DNA of 29,591 bases from Bremia lactucae (Eukaryota; Oomycota; Peronosporomycetes; Peronosporales; Peronosporaceae). Position 1 is the stretch's first letter. Each line of letters starts with the position of its first letter. Shown piece by piece: positions 18,179-28,145 of the stretch. The stretch covers positions 6,695,886 to 6,725,476 of the forward strand of contig NC_090615.1 in NCBI RefSeq assembly GCF_004359215.1. Reading direction: 5' to 3'. A program made the translations under genes and the position numbers. The notes beneath the pieces are model-generated. The model did no database searches, had not been told where the DNA came from, and saw only the letters and a program-made list of their open reading frames with translations.

Positions 18179-18307
18179 GCGTTCGTGCCTTCCTAAGGCT
18201 TGCGCCCCCAATTGTAACAGTTAGAGACTTTATTAAGGGGTTATTCCAGACTTTTCATAGGCTCAACGCTTAGCCTTGAAAACATCAAGCCTTGGTAGGA
18301 AAAGTCT
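18179..18307. repeat. Hairpin-rich block related to 7226-7257
   Basis: gcgttcgtgccttcctaagg at 18179-18198, continuing to 18205, repeats the motif on the minus strand at 7255-7228. It is followed by a nested structure: agacttttc (18248-18256) pairs perfectly with gaaaagtct (18299-18307) around aggct (18259-18263)/agcct (18272-18276). Nothing coding. Confidence 0.4.
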
Positions 18308-19129
18308 ATCAAATAGCTATCTCGGGGCCCAGATGTTCTTTGTGCGCGGCAGCTAGACTTCTTTAGACACTTCGCGGCAAGTAAAGTTCATGGCCACTGA
18401 GCGGCATCTATGACGACTCATTACATTCCAGTACCTGAGAATGAGCCGAAGGCTTGACCTCTTGGCTTGACTGTTAGAACAACTGAGAGTGAAGTGCACC
18501 CCCTTTCCCGGATAAGAAAGGTGAAAAGAGTGTTGAATACAGCTTTGCTTCGATCAGAGCAACAGTAAGCTGCTTGGACCATCTTCAAACTCGGTGTCGG
18601 AGCCAGGGAATTGGCTCTCACATACAGCACGTCAATAGACGTCGCTTATCTAACTTGGGATACTTTGAAATAGCAATCGTTCCGCGGGTTTGCATCGCCT
18701 ACTCATCTTATCGCGCGTGTGCATATTGCTCTTGTTTAGAGCAAAGAAAGATGACAGATCTTGTGAACTTGAATATTAAGGATCTTCCGGCCTCGAGAAG
18801 ATGTATGGTCTCTACATCTAAGCTGCAATCGTTTACTGAGCGACGCGCAGCATCTGTAACGTCGCAAAGTGATGCCAGCGAACGTCTATATACACTCGTC
18901 ATGGTGATGGTAAGGATAATGTGAAACCTAAGTCTATCCCGCATATGCTCTTTTCAGCAAGACAATTTGTCTGTGATGAGTTTCGACAAGGCCTTGAAGC
19001 TATCACATAATCTTATATGGTGATCATTCGACCAATACTTAGCTGAAATTATTAACGATTCTAGATGAAGCTATCCTAGCGGACGCCAATGCGGCACTTA
19101 GTGCGCATAGCGGATCGTCAATCCTTCAA
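18308..19129. other. Unassigned region
   Basis: Contains a 116-codon plus-strand open frame (18574-18924) with no motif that I recognise and no sign of coding constraint. A 69-codon minus-strand frame (18421-18630) overlaps it. Probably element debris. The sequence just before the RT fragment at 19130 may be its spacer. Confidence 0.3.
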
Positions 19130-19990
19130 GATCCGTCGGATCTGTTCTCCCTTGGTTTACCGAATTCCAAGACGTAGTGAGTTATACACCTTAGAATTTG
19201 CCTCCTGATAGAGATGCACGTCATGAAATTCACTAAATGATAGTAATATTTACCCATGACGTCATTGACAATTTCTTCCGCACTAAGCACACGGCTGTAA
19301 TGATGCGTGAGAGTAAACCCCACATTCGACACCGACGTTTGCGACAAGAAGGCAAACGGTAAATGGCACATCGTGCATGCTTATAATAAGCTTAATGCTG
19401 CTGCTATACCAGCACAACCACCAATTTCTATAGAGGTTGCTCTTCATATCGATACGGTGGTATTTATGATGTGCGGTGCGCTAGATCTTAGTCATTGGCT
19501 ATTATTAACAACTCACGCGAGTAGCAAATTCCGCAGCTGTGAGCACTAGGCGCCATGCTCTAGGAGAGTCTAATTACACACTAGGATTTCCCAATGCCTC
19601 GCTACTTTAAATCGTCTAGTGGCGCAACGGTTCCGTCATAGAAATTATTCACATACATATTTTGGTGACATATTTGTCCATAGTCGTGCGGAGCAGGGTC
19701 GTTCAAATGTGGATAATCCGATAGGCCACTTACAAACAGTGTTGAGCGTATGCGCACGAATAAACCGTATACCAACGGATCTAAATGTATTTTTGGTGCA
19801 GCTTAAGTTCCCTTTTGGGCCTTAGAAAACATACCGCAAAGGTGTAATACCATACCTAATTAGCAAGCTTTTAAGAGCAAGGAGGATCTACGCAAGCAGA
19901 TTGGCCTTACCAACAACTTGCATAAATTTTTCTCCAGGAAGCTACAGTTTGTAGGATTCGCCCTTGTTCGTGTTAAAACTTCTCCTTTTT
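19130..19990 (+). pseudogene. Gypsy RT fragment
   Basis: SDLFSLGLPNSKT (about 19138) and a decayed HSTPTF block lead into CDKKANGKWHIVHAYNKLNA (about 19338-19397), then IPAQPPI, and after a gap of about 170 bases ATLNRLVAQRFRHRNYSH and TYFGDIFVHSRAEQGRSNVD (about 19656-19715). The catalytic YFDD reads YFGD, so the copy is inactive even locally. Related to but distinct from the RTs at 8790 and 15570. No LTR or neighbouring domain in the same orientation. Confidence 0.75.
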
Positions 19991-20065
19991 CATTGCCTAT
20001 AACAAGTGGTCCATTAGCTTGTTTAAATCGAAAAATACCAAGAACGCAGTTCTTGTAACGTCAGC

Positions 20066-20275
20066 TATAACGGGGCACTACTGACTTGTACTGCTTCATT
20101 ACAAGTCCACTTCGCACTGCCTCAGTGCGCGTGGTGTCTCACGCCACTTCACGTACACTAGAACGTGCAGAAAAAGACTCTCTTTAAGACACTTGCTTTA
20201 AAGGGTTTAATTAAAAACTATATCTAATATAATTTAGTTTTTCTTGTGTATCAATTTAATACTAACTGAATTGCG
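20066..20275 (-). repeat. Truncated LTR, Gypsy family 1, reverse orientation
   Basis: On the plus strand it starts tataacggggcact and runs through gacttgtactgcttcattac, matching the reverse complement of the right part of the family-1 LTR (agtgccccgttaca and the hairpin before it). Similarity fades at about 20275, so the left half of the LTR is lost. It could be the 3' LTR of the minus-strand element ending here, or an independent remnant. Confidence 0.72.
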
Positions 20276-21834
20276 GAGAGGAGATAAGGGAGGGAGCTAA
20301 ATAGGTTTGAATGATTTCTGACCAGCGAAAATGATGCTGATATGGCTCTGTCCAATCTCTTCGAGAAGGTTGTGGGTTGGTGCTGGACCCCCATTATTGG
20401 CTCTGCCTTATCCCACTCGGCCTATCTTCGGTGACCATCTGACTTTGCCATATGCAGGCTTCGCAACAAAAAGATAAGGAAGGATAGTAACGCCCAATGT
20501 ACGAACGAACTGGCAAGCAGCACATTGCATGTATCGAGGACTTACCCGTTGGCACGTTTCGCATGTGCCAGGTAGGTTCTGACCCATACAGTTTAGGGCA
20601 CCGTTAGCTCTGGCTCACCGAGCCGAAGTCTTTTCTCGACCAAAATGACAGCTTACAAAAGTATCATGTGTCTCATAGAGAGTTCGATACTTTAGTATCC
20701 CATCCTAAGCGGCTACAGTGCTCGCAGGATGCGCTGCATTTGCGCAGTAACACATTAGCCAATTTTGATAGAGTATCGATTAAGCGACACTCAATCGTGC
20801 TGACAGTTATATATCCGAGCCCTCAAACGCAATTTTCCCAGGAGCTCGAATCCGTTCCATCCCTCCTAACTGACAGTCTCTATAGTGACTGATCATGAGT
20901 CAAAGATATCTTCTCTAAGAAAGCATTTCTCCTTTATTTCATTTCCTACTTTTGTTTGCGCATGGTATTTAACTCCCTGCGCGTCGCCTGTAAGGCTGAA
21001 AACATAGCAGCTACACGACCAAGTGTGGCTGCTTGTGATCAGTTAACGCATGAGCGTCCACTGCGAAAAACTATTTGCCTTTAACTCCGGTTGGAGATAT
21101 CTCTTTCGAGTTGACGTCATCGTCTGCCTCGAGAACAAACATAACGGCCACTGGTTCGGCCGGGGTCAATTCCATCAAAACAGTAGAATTTGACGAGACA
21201 GGTCAAGTAATCCCGGGATTTCTTAAGAGGAGTCATCTTGTGATGACTTTGATGACAAGAACGATACTGCAGAAGATTAAATGCACCACCAGGATTGAAG
21301 TGATCGTAAAAATCACTTCAAAAAGAATCTATGCTCGAAAGCTAGTATTAGTCGGACAGAAAGTGACCGCAATGAGTTACTGTTCGCTCTCCAAAAGTCT
21401 GGAATGATCAACAAACGATACAAAATTCGTTGTTAAACTCATCCAGGCTTCACAATGAAAACGAATTCTTCATCGATAATTTTACCTAGGATCAATGGTA
21501 CACGTGAAAGCGAGCCAAAGATGTAAATACTTTGTTTTAGGCTTGAAAAAGATTCAGCAAGAATGTACAAAACTTCATTCGTTAGGAATCGCTTAAAAAA
21601 ACTGGATACGGTACGTGAACGATTTAAAAGAGGTCTATTGTCGGTGCACGTTTTAGGTAAATTCGTTTCTCTCGAGAGGAAGGTTTGCCTTGCCTCTCGT
21701 GGGAAGATCTATGCCTCCGCTGCGTTAAGGGTGCGGTCGGTTTCTGCCCAAAGGGAGGCGTACTTCTTAGGATCCTTATTAAAGATGTGCCTCTCTTCTG
21801 CGATGCCCAAAGACATTGATAATTTACGATTCCT
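20276..21834 (+). pseudogene. Unrecognised coding remnants
   Basis: Three plus-strand stretches look like decayed protein code rather than noise. 20604-20892 reads without a start and includes YHVSHREFDTLVSHPKRLQ and ESVPSLLTDSLYSD. 21075-21407 contains SSSASRTNITATGSAGVNSI and VEFDETGQVIPGFLKR; a shifted frame has RTESDRNELLFALQKSGMIN. 21563-21937 contains MYKTSFVRNRLKKLDTVRER and PKDIDNLRFLYDRAKRSVLD, though its last third is antisense to the chromodomain. I do not recognise the family. It may be one broken gene or an extra element protein. There is no signal peptide or effector motif. Confidence 0.35.
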
Positions 21835-22470
21835 TTACGACCGCGCGAAGCGCTCTGTTTTAGATATTCTGTGTGAATTAAAGGATAGGTCTCGTCTTAT
21901 ATCAGTTGGAACCCAACTATCAAGCGAAGGTGAATAACCTTGCCATCGAACAAGATAACTCTTTCGAATCTTCTTAACCTCCCGGTGGTCTAAGATACGC
22001 TCAACTAGACAGCAATTCTGACCATGCGAATCCAAAAAATGGATGATGATGCGGAGAAAAAATCGACTCTAAATTACTCGTCGGGCCCGGTATATGCAAA
22101 TCACCGGCGGTTACTCGAGCGTCACCGTCGTCATGATATACAGACGGTGGCCGGTCTTTCCATCGGTCGGTCCGAAGACCGAGCGAAGTTTGCTATAAAG
22201 CAATTGGCAACGAAACGAACGGGTGGTCAAAACGCTTGGCAACGAGCTGGGGGTAGCTCGTCCAGAAAATGCATCCTTAAAGGATGCGTTAACTTGTTTC
22301 GTTCGAGACGTTTAGTCTCAAACCTGTAAAATCAGTCTTCGGAGGATGCTTGGACCGTACCGGTATAGTTTCGAACCGGAGAAAAAGCTGGTACGCGCGT
22401 AGACGTCCGACGTTAAACGTAGGATGCGTACGTATCCTACGTGGCAACTCGATCGTGTTTACAGTGCCTT
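21835..22470 (-). pseudogene. Gypsy integrase C-terminus with chromodomain
   Basis: The minus-strand frame 22035-21835 gives CLVERILDHREVKKIRKSYL, VRWQGYSPSLDSWVP, a clear chromodomain: the YLVRWxGY and SW(V/E)P motifs carry the aromatic residues that bind methylated histone tails in functional members. Upstream (22470-22036) decayed linker sequence reads VGYVRILRL near 22440 and TSNLESIFSPHHHPFFGF near 22040. After the SWVP block the expected VDVPGL end is not found. Targeting of integration to heterochromatin is the known role in active Gypsy elements. Confidence 0.78.
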
Positions 22471-22790
22471 GGGGGTGCAGTTAACGAAAAAAACCGATAT
22501 ACGTAGGCAGTAAGAAATGACTACCCACATTCGTCACTACATGTTTGAGTAGAGGTCGTTAGCTTGAATTAAAGAACGTATGACTGTCCATTGTGATCAG
22601 CGTTTCCATTCGATAGGTCGACCGCATCAGCGATGAAATCCTGCACGAAGCGGACCACTGCTTCTCGAGCCAGTAGTAATCCTCCTACTCAGTCGATTTT
22701 TTTTTACTTTCTGTGCGCCCCGTGCCACACTGCGGAGATATCAATATTTTCTATGATGAGAAAAGCATTCTTCTTACGAAAAAAAAACAA
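22471..22790. other. Decayed linker between chromodomain and fold-back duplication
   Basis: No recognisable motif. Homopolymer tracts (t at 22698-22706, a at 22780-22788). By position this would be the integrase linker of the minus-strand element. Confidence 0.3.
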
Positions 22791-23016
22791 GCTGACTCTT
22801 TCTCATCGCGCATTGACTCACTATTCAATATGAAAGATACCGGTGTTGTTATAATCAACATTGGAGAAGAAAAACTCAGCAATAGCCCTTTGCTTATTGC
22901 CCCTTTGCTTATTGCCCCTTTGCTATTGCTGAGTTTTATTCTTCAATGTTGATTTGATCAACATCGGTATCTTTCATATTGACTGATGAGTCTATGTGTG
23001 ATGAGCAAGAGTCAGC
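22791..23016. repeat. Inverted repeat with 15-bp tandem repeats in the loop
   Basis: Arm 22791-22886 is the reverse complement of 22922-23016 with a few differences; shared words include gctgactctt, tgaaagatacc, atcaacatt and aaaactcagcaatagc. The loop holds ccctttgcttattgc twice and a third, shortened copy (22886-22928). On the minus strand the right arm reads KDTDVDQINIEE, a word of the acidic integrase linker, so the left arm is an inverted copy of that element sequence rather than an inserted miniature transposon. Confidence 0.8.
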
Positions 23017-23039
23017 TCGGTCTTTGAATGAGGGAATCC

Positions 23040-23697
23040 TTCGCCTCCTTACATAAGAGCAGCATTTTAAAATTGGGGGTGTGCGTGAATGGCTTTCGCC
23101 ATACATAAAGAACGTGTATGCTTTGTTGATGCTTGCACCGAATTGTTGATGGCAAATTCAGCAATCGGCAAGAGCTCACACTAAATCGTTATAATGGGAC
23201 GTGTCCTCGAATTATCCCTTCGAGAATACCATTTGAGCGTTCTGTATGGCATCTCTTTTAGGATGGTCCGAAGCTGATGCTTTCAATAGTGTTCCAAGTG
23301 ATCTGAACACGGATTGCCTAAACTTTGCCGTGAACCTGGGATCTCGGTCCGAAATTAGTTCACGTGATCACCCATGGAATTGAAATATCGTGTTTACATA
23401 GATATGGCATTGCCTTCAGCTGTGATCGGCTTCGGTACTGAACAAGATATACCATTTTGCTGTAACGATCAACAAATACAAGAAAACCATTATTCTTGTT
23501 AGCGTCTTCGGGAAATTCGAACACAAAGTTGATAGATACGGACCGACCACGTAGGTAAAGCTTGGAACGGTGTCGATTTGAAGCACTGGCTTCACCTGTT
23601 GACATACTTCGCAAGCACGTATATACTTGCGTACAAATCCATACTCGCCTGGCTAGTAGAAGTCGCGGCTTAACGTGAGATATGCCTTCTCACGGAC
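23040..23697 (-). pseudogene. Gypsy integrase core
   Basis: Minus strand from 23697: REKAYLTLSRDFY, stop, EYGFVRKYIRACEVCQQVKP with the two Cys of the zinc site, then NFVFEFPEDANKNNGFLVFV, DRYSKMVYLV, ELISDRDPRFTAKF-like sequence near 23340 (second catalytic Asp) and PIAEFAINNSVQAS near 23140. The GQTER block is degraded. The sequence begins exactly where the zinc region at 25010-24858 breaks off (GHRG / REK). Confidence 0.8.
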
Positions 23698-24390
23698 ACG
23701 AAATCGATCTGACATACTGTGTTATCAAGCACTGGTCATTGCCTCGTGAACAAATATTCGTGATCGACAGATTCTTAGCCGATCGCTTAGAAGCGGGCAA
23801 TGTGAGGGAGCCAACCTTCCCACATAGCTCTCCGACCTTCAGTGTGCGTAAGGCAACATGTAAAAGGCGGATTAAGTATGCGTTCAATTAACAGAATGCT
23901 GCAACGCTACAGGCTCAAACGCCGATACCACGAAAAGACGTAATCATTGACGATATCTCAAAGAGTACCATCTTTTCATCAATAACGTAATGAATGGATT
24001 CTATCCAATCCTTATGCGTGAACAGTATATACAGTTCACAGTCCAAGCGGAATACTACAAGAGAGTCTAGTTATGTCACAGGGGCTTGGTAATGCCCAGC
24101 AACATTCAACAGATTTGTATTTTTTTTATCTGTGAGAGCAGTACGAGATTTCGCCTCAAGTTTTTTTTTTGGCGTCTGTGTTCATATCAGTGCCATGAAC
24201 GGAAAGTCGGTCGTCGAGTACATCTTACTCACGTTTGAGGGGGTCTTACACATATGCTTAATCAGAACTTATATGCAAATTTCAAGAAGTGAATATTCGC
24301 TGCAAGCGAAATACCATTTCTTGGGTGCACCGGAGAGGCAGCTGGAAAGGTTACCCCAATATAATCAAGGGAATGATTTCCTTAAAATGC
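23698..24390 (+). pseudogene. Displaced RT N-terminal half, opposite to the surrounding element
   Basis: Plus strand: HEIDLTYCVIKHWSLPREQI, FVIDRFLADRLEAGNVREP, FPHSSPTFSVRKA (to about 23860), then MNGFYPILMREQYIQFTV (about 23992), VMSQGLGNA, and a distorted region with a T-run at 24161-24169 where the YFDD motif should be. It ends with NQNLYANFKK and IFAASEIPFLG near 24330. This is the part missing from the minus-strand element between its protease and RT thumb. Confidence 0.75.
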
Positions 24391-24439
24391 GAGGGTAAAA
24401 GACCCCATTTTTAACGGAATTTGCTCGCAATACATTTGG

Positions 24440-24855
24440 AAATCAATTCTGAACGAGAAACTGGGATATTGAATGCCTTAATAAACAATGGATCAAGTGT
24501 CGGCGCTTACACATGGTCTTTTGTCGCCTCTGAAGCTAACGCTGGAGATAACTCAATTGCTAACGCTAAAACTGAAACGGTTCTTGCGTGAACTGGGTAG
24601 GAGCAAATTCAAGCAGATCTTCCTACTTGACACAGTTAACAAGTACGTGGCCGGTATTCGGTCGGCAATAGTATTTTTGAGAGCGAACGGATTTTCAGTA
24701 GCTCATCGAAGGACGAAAGTGTCCTAGATGAAAAGACTCGGATTGAATTTTTACGTCTCGATCCTGGGAGTCATTATAAACGAATTCTTTGTATCAGAAT
24801 CTAATCAAATTCAATGATGTGTACCCTAATTCGGTTTTGTGCAAAGTTGCGACAG
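24440..24855 (+). pseudogene. Displaced protease-RT spacer
   Basis: LNALINNGSSVGAYTWSF near 24474, RGRYSVGNSIFESERIFSSS near 24645, DESVLDEKTRIEFLRLDPGS near 24713 and NLIKFNDVYPN near 24800. It corresponds in order to 15170-15557 of the other element. In a normal element this spacer precedes the RT; here it follows it, so the displaced segment is also permuted. Confidence 0.72.
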
Positions 24856-24857
24856 GA

Positions 24858-25010
24858 TAAACACACTCTCCACGATGTCCGCGTGTTGATGCATCGTGAT
24901 GCTCGTACATGATGCGTAGACGCAAATCATCATGGGTGGGGATGACGACACGATGTGTGTCGCCAGCAATGGCTGCGCAATACAATAAATCATTGGGTGT
25001 TGTGTATCGA
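24858..25010 (-). pseudogene. Gypsy integrase zinc-binding start
   Basis: On the minus strand: YCAAIAGDTHRVVIPTHDDL, RLRIMYEHHDASTRGHRG. The two His of the His2Cys2 site are present; the Cys pair is in the continuation at 23697 and below. The frame then runs out of element sequence into the antisense of the displaced spacer. Confidence 0.78.
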
Positions 25011-25800
25011 CCTGTTGAAGATCAATACAATTTCGACAATCCTTTCAAGAATTGTTGTGATGGATTTTTTTAGGTAATCCATCAACGTATAAGAGCCGTA
25101 AATTCTTGATAGGCTCTTCTAAAGTCGTCAAGTAGTGTTGACGACGGAACACTTATTGTTGAAACAGTGGCTTAGTCTCACAGTTGTTATGCGTAGCCGG
25201 CTCAAAATCAGGCCGGCGCGAATTGGCATCAGCGACGACACTAAGTTCTCCTGGTTATATTCATTAGAGAAGATATACTCCGCGAAGGAAGACAACCATC
25301 TTGCCATTCTTTGCGAGAGGTGTGAACTGTCACGGCCGCATGGTCCGTATACACAACGAACGGTATATTCCCCAAGAGGTAGACCCTAAATTTAGCACGT
25401 GCATATTTATGGCAGGAGTTCCTTGTCATGCAATGGGTAATTTACTCAGCTGGTTGAAAATGACGCGACTTATAGCAGACGACGTGCTCTGCGCCGTCTG
25501 TTTCATATAGCATTAACGCACAGCCGATTGCAAAATCGCTAGCATCACAGACCACATGAAATAGTCTAGATTTGCAGTACATCAAGCTTTGCTCGATACC
25601 CTCAAAGGAACGCTGACAATCAGCGTTCCATGACCACTTAATATTTTTCTTTTACAAAGAAGATATATGTACTGTCATTTCGGCATATTTGTAGGAGTAC
25701 TAATGTAAGTACGCCGCTAAGCTGTGTAACTTTTGAAGTATTTTTATATCGACTGGCACAGGCCAGTCGGTGGTCGCCTTGATCTTTCTGGATCAGGATA
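25010..25800 (-). pseudogene. Gypsy RT thumb and RNase H
   Basis: Minus strand from about 25800: the DPERSRR-type block (Gypsy DPEKIKAI), WPVPVDIKIL-like and YLH-like sequence, TLIVSVPLRVSSKA, then RLFHVVCDASDFAIGCALML-like RNase H start (about 25580-25510), VVCYKSRHFQPAE, ARAKFRVYLLGNIPFVVYTD (about 25400-25340) and HTSRKEWQDGCL. Here the TDH aspartate is kept, unlike in the two plus-strand copies. Frameshifts separate the pieces. Confidence 0.78.
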
Positions 25801-26039
25801 TTTACTTTGTTGTGTTTGCGCAACCACAGCGAGATACTCTACGATAGAATCTCCAGTCGATCTAGGACTTTCGCACTGTCTATTACAGACAGGCGTTTCA
25901 GATTTCTTGGATCTTGCTTTTGGAGTAAGAATCCTTGTAACGATCAACTTAACTTTTCGAGTGGTCGAACTTCGACGCTGCCTGTGCTTGTGCAGAGCCG
26001 TCGGAAATTTACTCAACCGTGTGCTAGATTGTCAAGCTG

Positions 26040-26270
26040 AGGTCTTTTGCAGCTACTGACCGTACCACAAGCGAGGCCATCGCACTCACTCGAGGGACAT
26101 CCACAGGCCTGTAAACGCACACTAAGACATTCAACAGATTGCTATCTGATGAACGAGATGCAGGCATCGTCACGGCTTAATGCTGCCATTTTTATGCATG
26201 ACTCGTACTTTATGAACTATGCCATCCAATTCCAGTACGATAAAATCATAATCGTACTGTTAACCCCATA
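26040..26270 (-). pseudogene. Gypsy protease C-terminal part
   Basis: Minus strand: YDYDFIVLELDGI near 26250 aligns with DDFIVLDLDDK at 14550, and ACGCPSSECDGLACGTVSSC near 26110 aligns with the Cys-rich segment that follows it there. ILGLPWL is lost. From 26040 to 25800 the expected spacer is not recognisable. Confidence 0.65.
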
Positions 26271-26309
26271 ACGTGTATTGGATTCAAACTACACTTTTCT
26301 TAACTATCC

Positions 26310-27265
26310 ACAGACGATGAAGTCGTCCACTGTTTCTAAGCACTGGGCGTGGGGAATTCAAATTCATACGCGTAGTAGCCTATTTTCTTACAGCGATTGC
26401 ATCTTTACAATCGTATGTAACTTGAAGAGCGAGATTTCACGCTTTCCTCATACGAGAGGTTCATTGGTTCTGGACCTCCGTTTTCTTGTCGTCTATGTGG
26501 ACGATAAGCACCAGAGTGGACGAAAGCCTGTTTTAGGGTAAAGCCCTCCTATTCCGCTCCAGAGATCGCTTGATCAAGCGTCTCTAGTTGGACCCGGAAA
26601 TGGTGGGTCTTGACAGGACCGTCTACAGACCCTTGATAAGCACATTTACTTGTTTTAATTGAATATATTTTAAAGGGTGTGTGTTTTTTCATCAATTGGA
26701 TGACTCACGATACGACTTACTAGGTATCGTGTATGTTGGGAATAAGCGTGAAGGTCACGCTTGCCCTGCTTTAAATCCAGGAGCTCGGCTCGAGCCCTAA
26801 ATTCGGCACGGGGCGGCTCCAATTTGCCTGATCCGGGTCTTAACGACCTTAGACGACCCGGAGACCAACGGGATTGAGAAGCTGGAGCCCTAGGGCCCAA
26901 TATTTGGCACGTCCGGCTAAGTTTGGCATGCCAAACTTCGCTTTCGTCGCATCATCGTTGATGCGGAGAGCTTCGATGGCGTCGTCTAATTCGACGAACC
27001 ATCTCTTAAGGGAGTCGCCTTCGACTGTCTTCAATTTAGGAATTTGATTTCTTAAGCTTTTTGTGTCGACGCGAGAGCGTCGGCCCTTTAGCAGCATGTA
27101 AATGCTGCTGTCTCAACAAATCTAATTGCTGAGAACCCTATTCTCTCAGCGCCTCTGCGTGTTATGAGCCCTGCTGGTGAAGCAAGGTACTTATTCTTGG
27201 GCCCCGTCAAGTTCATGTTGCATGAACTCGGCTATGACCGTATGTTGCTTATCTCTTTGTAGAGT
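26310..27265 (-). pseudogene. Gypsy gag of the minus-strand element
   Basis: Minus strand: HTVIAEFMQHELDGAQ (about 27250-27200), then 27097-26849 with RRSRVDTKSLRNQIPKLKTV, WFVELDDAIEALRINDDATK, LAGRAKYWALGLQLLNP, then 26900-26670 with EPPRAEFRARAELLDLKQGK and RDLHAYSQHTRYLVSRIV, then NVLIKGLVDGPVKTHHFRVQ and NGGPEPMNLSYEESVKSRSS. The order is that of a Retrotrans_gag capsid. The zinc knuckle near 26350 reads CNRCKKIGYYAYEFE, so the His and the last Cys of CX2CX4HX4C are replaced by Tyr and Phe. Confidence 0.82.
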
Positions 27266-27426
27266 AATTAGCATGGCGCCAACAGCTGGGCCGCTTACGT
27301 CAAGGTCACTTTTTCACGCGGTGCATGGAAGCTGGAAGCCTTCTGGAAGGGCTTGAAACTTTCTTAATCTTCATCTAACATGTTCTTGTTGGATGACACG
27401 TATGGGGCCGTTGAACGGACCACAAA
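27266..27426 (-). other. Leader of the minus-strand Gypsy element
   Basis: Between primer-binding site and gag. It holds an imperfect stem-loop, aagccttc/gaagggctt (27336-27354), in about the same place where the family-1 copies have two perfect stem-loops, but with another sequence. Confidence 0.45.
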
Positions 27427-27435
27427 GTGCTAGCA
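27427..27435 (-). other. Primer-binding site, one base changed
   Basis: On the minus strand the LTR end ccccgttaca is followed by gc and then tgctagcactttgtggtccg, which corresponds to tggtagcactttgtagtccg of family 1. The G-to-C change at the third base would weaken primer pairing. Confidence 0.65.
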
Positions 27436-27437
27436 GC

Positions 27438-27661
27438 TGTAACGGGGTACCTTTAGCTTGGACTAAAAACAGTACTAACCAACCAAAGCCGATAATTGTG
27501 AAGGGGAGGTGTCTCGATTACTTCACGTACACTGACGTGCAGAGGAGGGATTTGAATAACTTAGAAGACTTAGCTTCTAAAGGTCAATATTGAGGCTTTA
27601 CCATAGGGAGAAAGTAAAACTATAATATATAAAGTTCTTATACGATATTATATGTACTGGG
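27438..27661 (-). repeat. 5' LTR remnant of the minus-strand Gypsy element
   Basis: On the plus strand it begins tgtaacggggtacc, the reverse of the family-1 LTR end, and contains cttcacgtacactgacgtgc as in family 1 (cacgtac/gtacgtg hairpin). The remainder is diverged. It is cut at 27661 by the plus-strand LTR that starts at 27662. Confidence 0.6.
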
Positions 27662-28095
27662 TGTAACGGGGTGTATCGTTACATGAAATTAACACTTAAA
27701 GTTTGTTAATTAATACATTATCTAAAAGGTAGATAATATTTGGAGGATATTACTTTATATAGTAGTGTTCAGAATTCCTACCTATTAATAGGTATAGACC
27801 ATTGTATCTATTTATTCCGCAGACAAATCAGCTCTAGAGATAAACAAAGGAGAGAGACAGATAAGATAAGAATTCAGTTGCATGCTTAGTATTATTATAA
27901 TTAAGTTAAAGTTAACAGATAGAAAGAAGAGATACTTAATTATATTAATACAGTTTTCATTTTACCCTCTTAAGCTAGTTACCTTAAAGTGAATACGTAC
28001 TAGTGTACGTGAAATAACGTAAGGCACCACTCGCAACTGAAGCAGTGCAAAGTGGACTTGTACTGTAGGAGTACAAGTCGCAGTGCCCCGTTACA
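27662..28095 (+). repeat. 5' LTR of Gypsy family 1, best-preserved copy
   Basis: 434 bp with perfect 10-bp inverted termini tgtaacgggg / ccccgttaca. Near the right end are the hairpins acgtac/gtacgt (about 28004-28017) and gacttgtact/agtacaagtc (28055-28079). It abuts the minus-strand LTR remnant on the left. Confidence 0.92.
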
Positions 28096-28097
28096 CC

Positions 28098-28106
28098 TGG
28101 TAGCAC
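28098..28106 (+). other. Primer-binding site, family 1
   Basis: tggtagcac two bases after the LTR, followed by tttgtagtccgtccaaggac as in the first copy. Confidence 0.65.
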
Positions 28107-28145
28107 TTTGTAGTCCGTCCAAGGACCACACTTTACACATTTAAC

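Larger units (their letters stand above)
20066..27661 (-). mobile_element. Minus-strand Gypsy element, rearranged
   Basis: Reading the minus strand from 27661: LTR remnant, primer-binding site, gag (27265-26310), protease end (26270-26040), RT thumb and RNase H (25800-25010), integrase zinc region (25010-24858), a piece in opposite orientation (24858-23697), integrase core (23697-23040), a fold-back duplication (23016-22791), integrase C-terminus with chromodomain (22470-21835), and an LTR fragment (20275-20066). The domain order fits one element with one displaced segment. Whether the LTR at 20066 belongs to it is uncertain. Confidence 0.65.

Noticed and set aside
22024..22329. 101-codon plus-strand frame rich in Arg
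   Set aside because: Antisense to the integrase linker and chromodomain of the minus-strand element.
26040..26270. Plus-strand stretch that first looked like an RT 'TFNRLL' block
   Set aside because: The minus strand reads protease words (DFIVLELDG, ACGCPSSECDGLACG) in the order that fits the surrounding element, so the plus-strand reading is an antisense accident.
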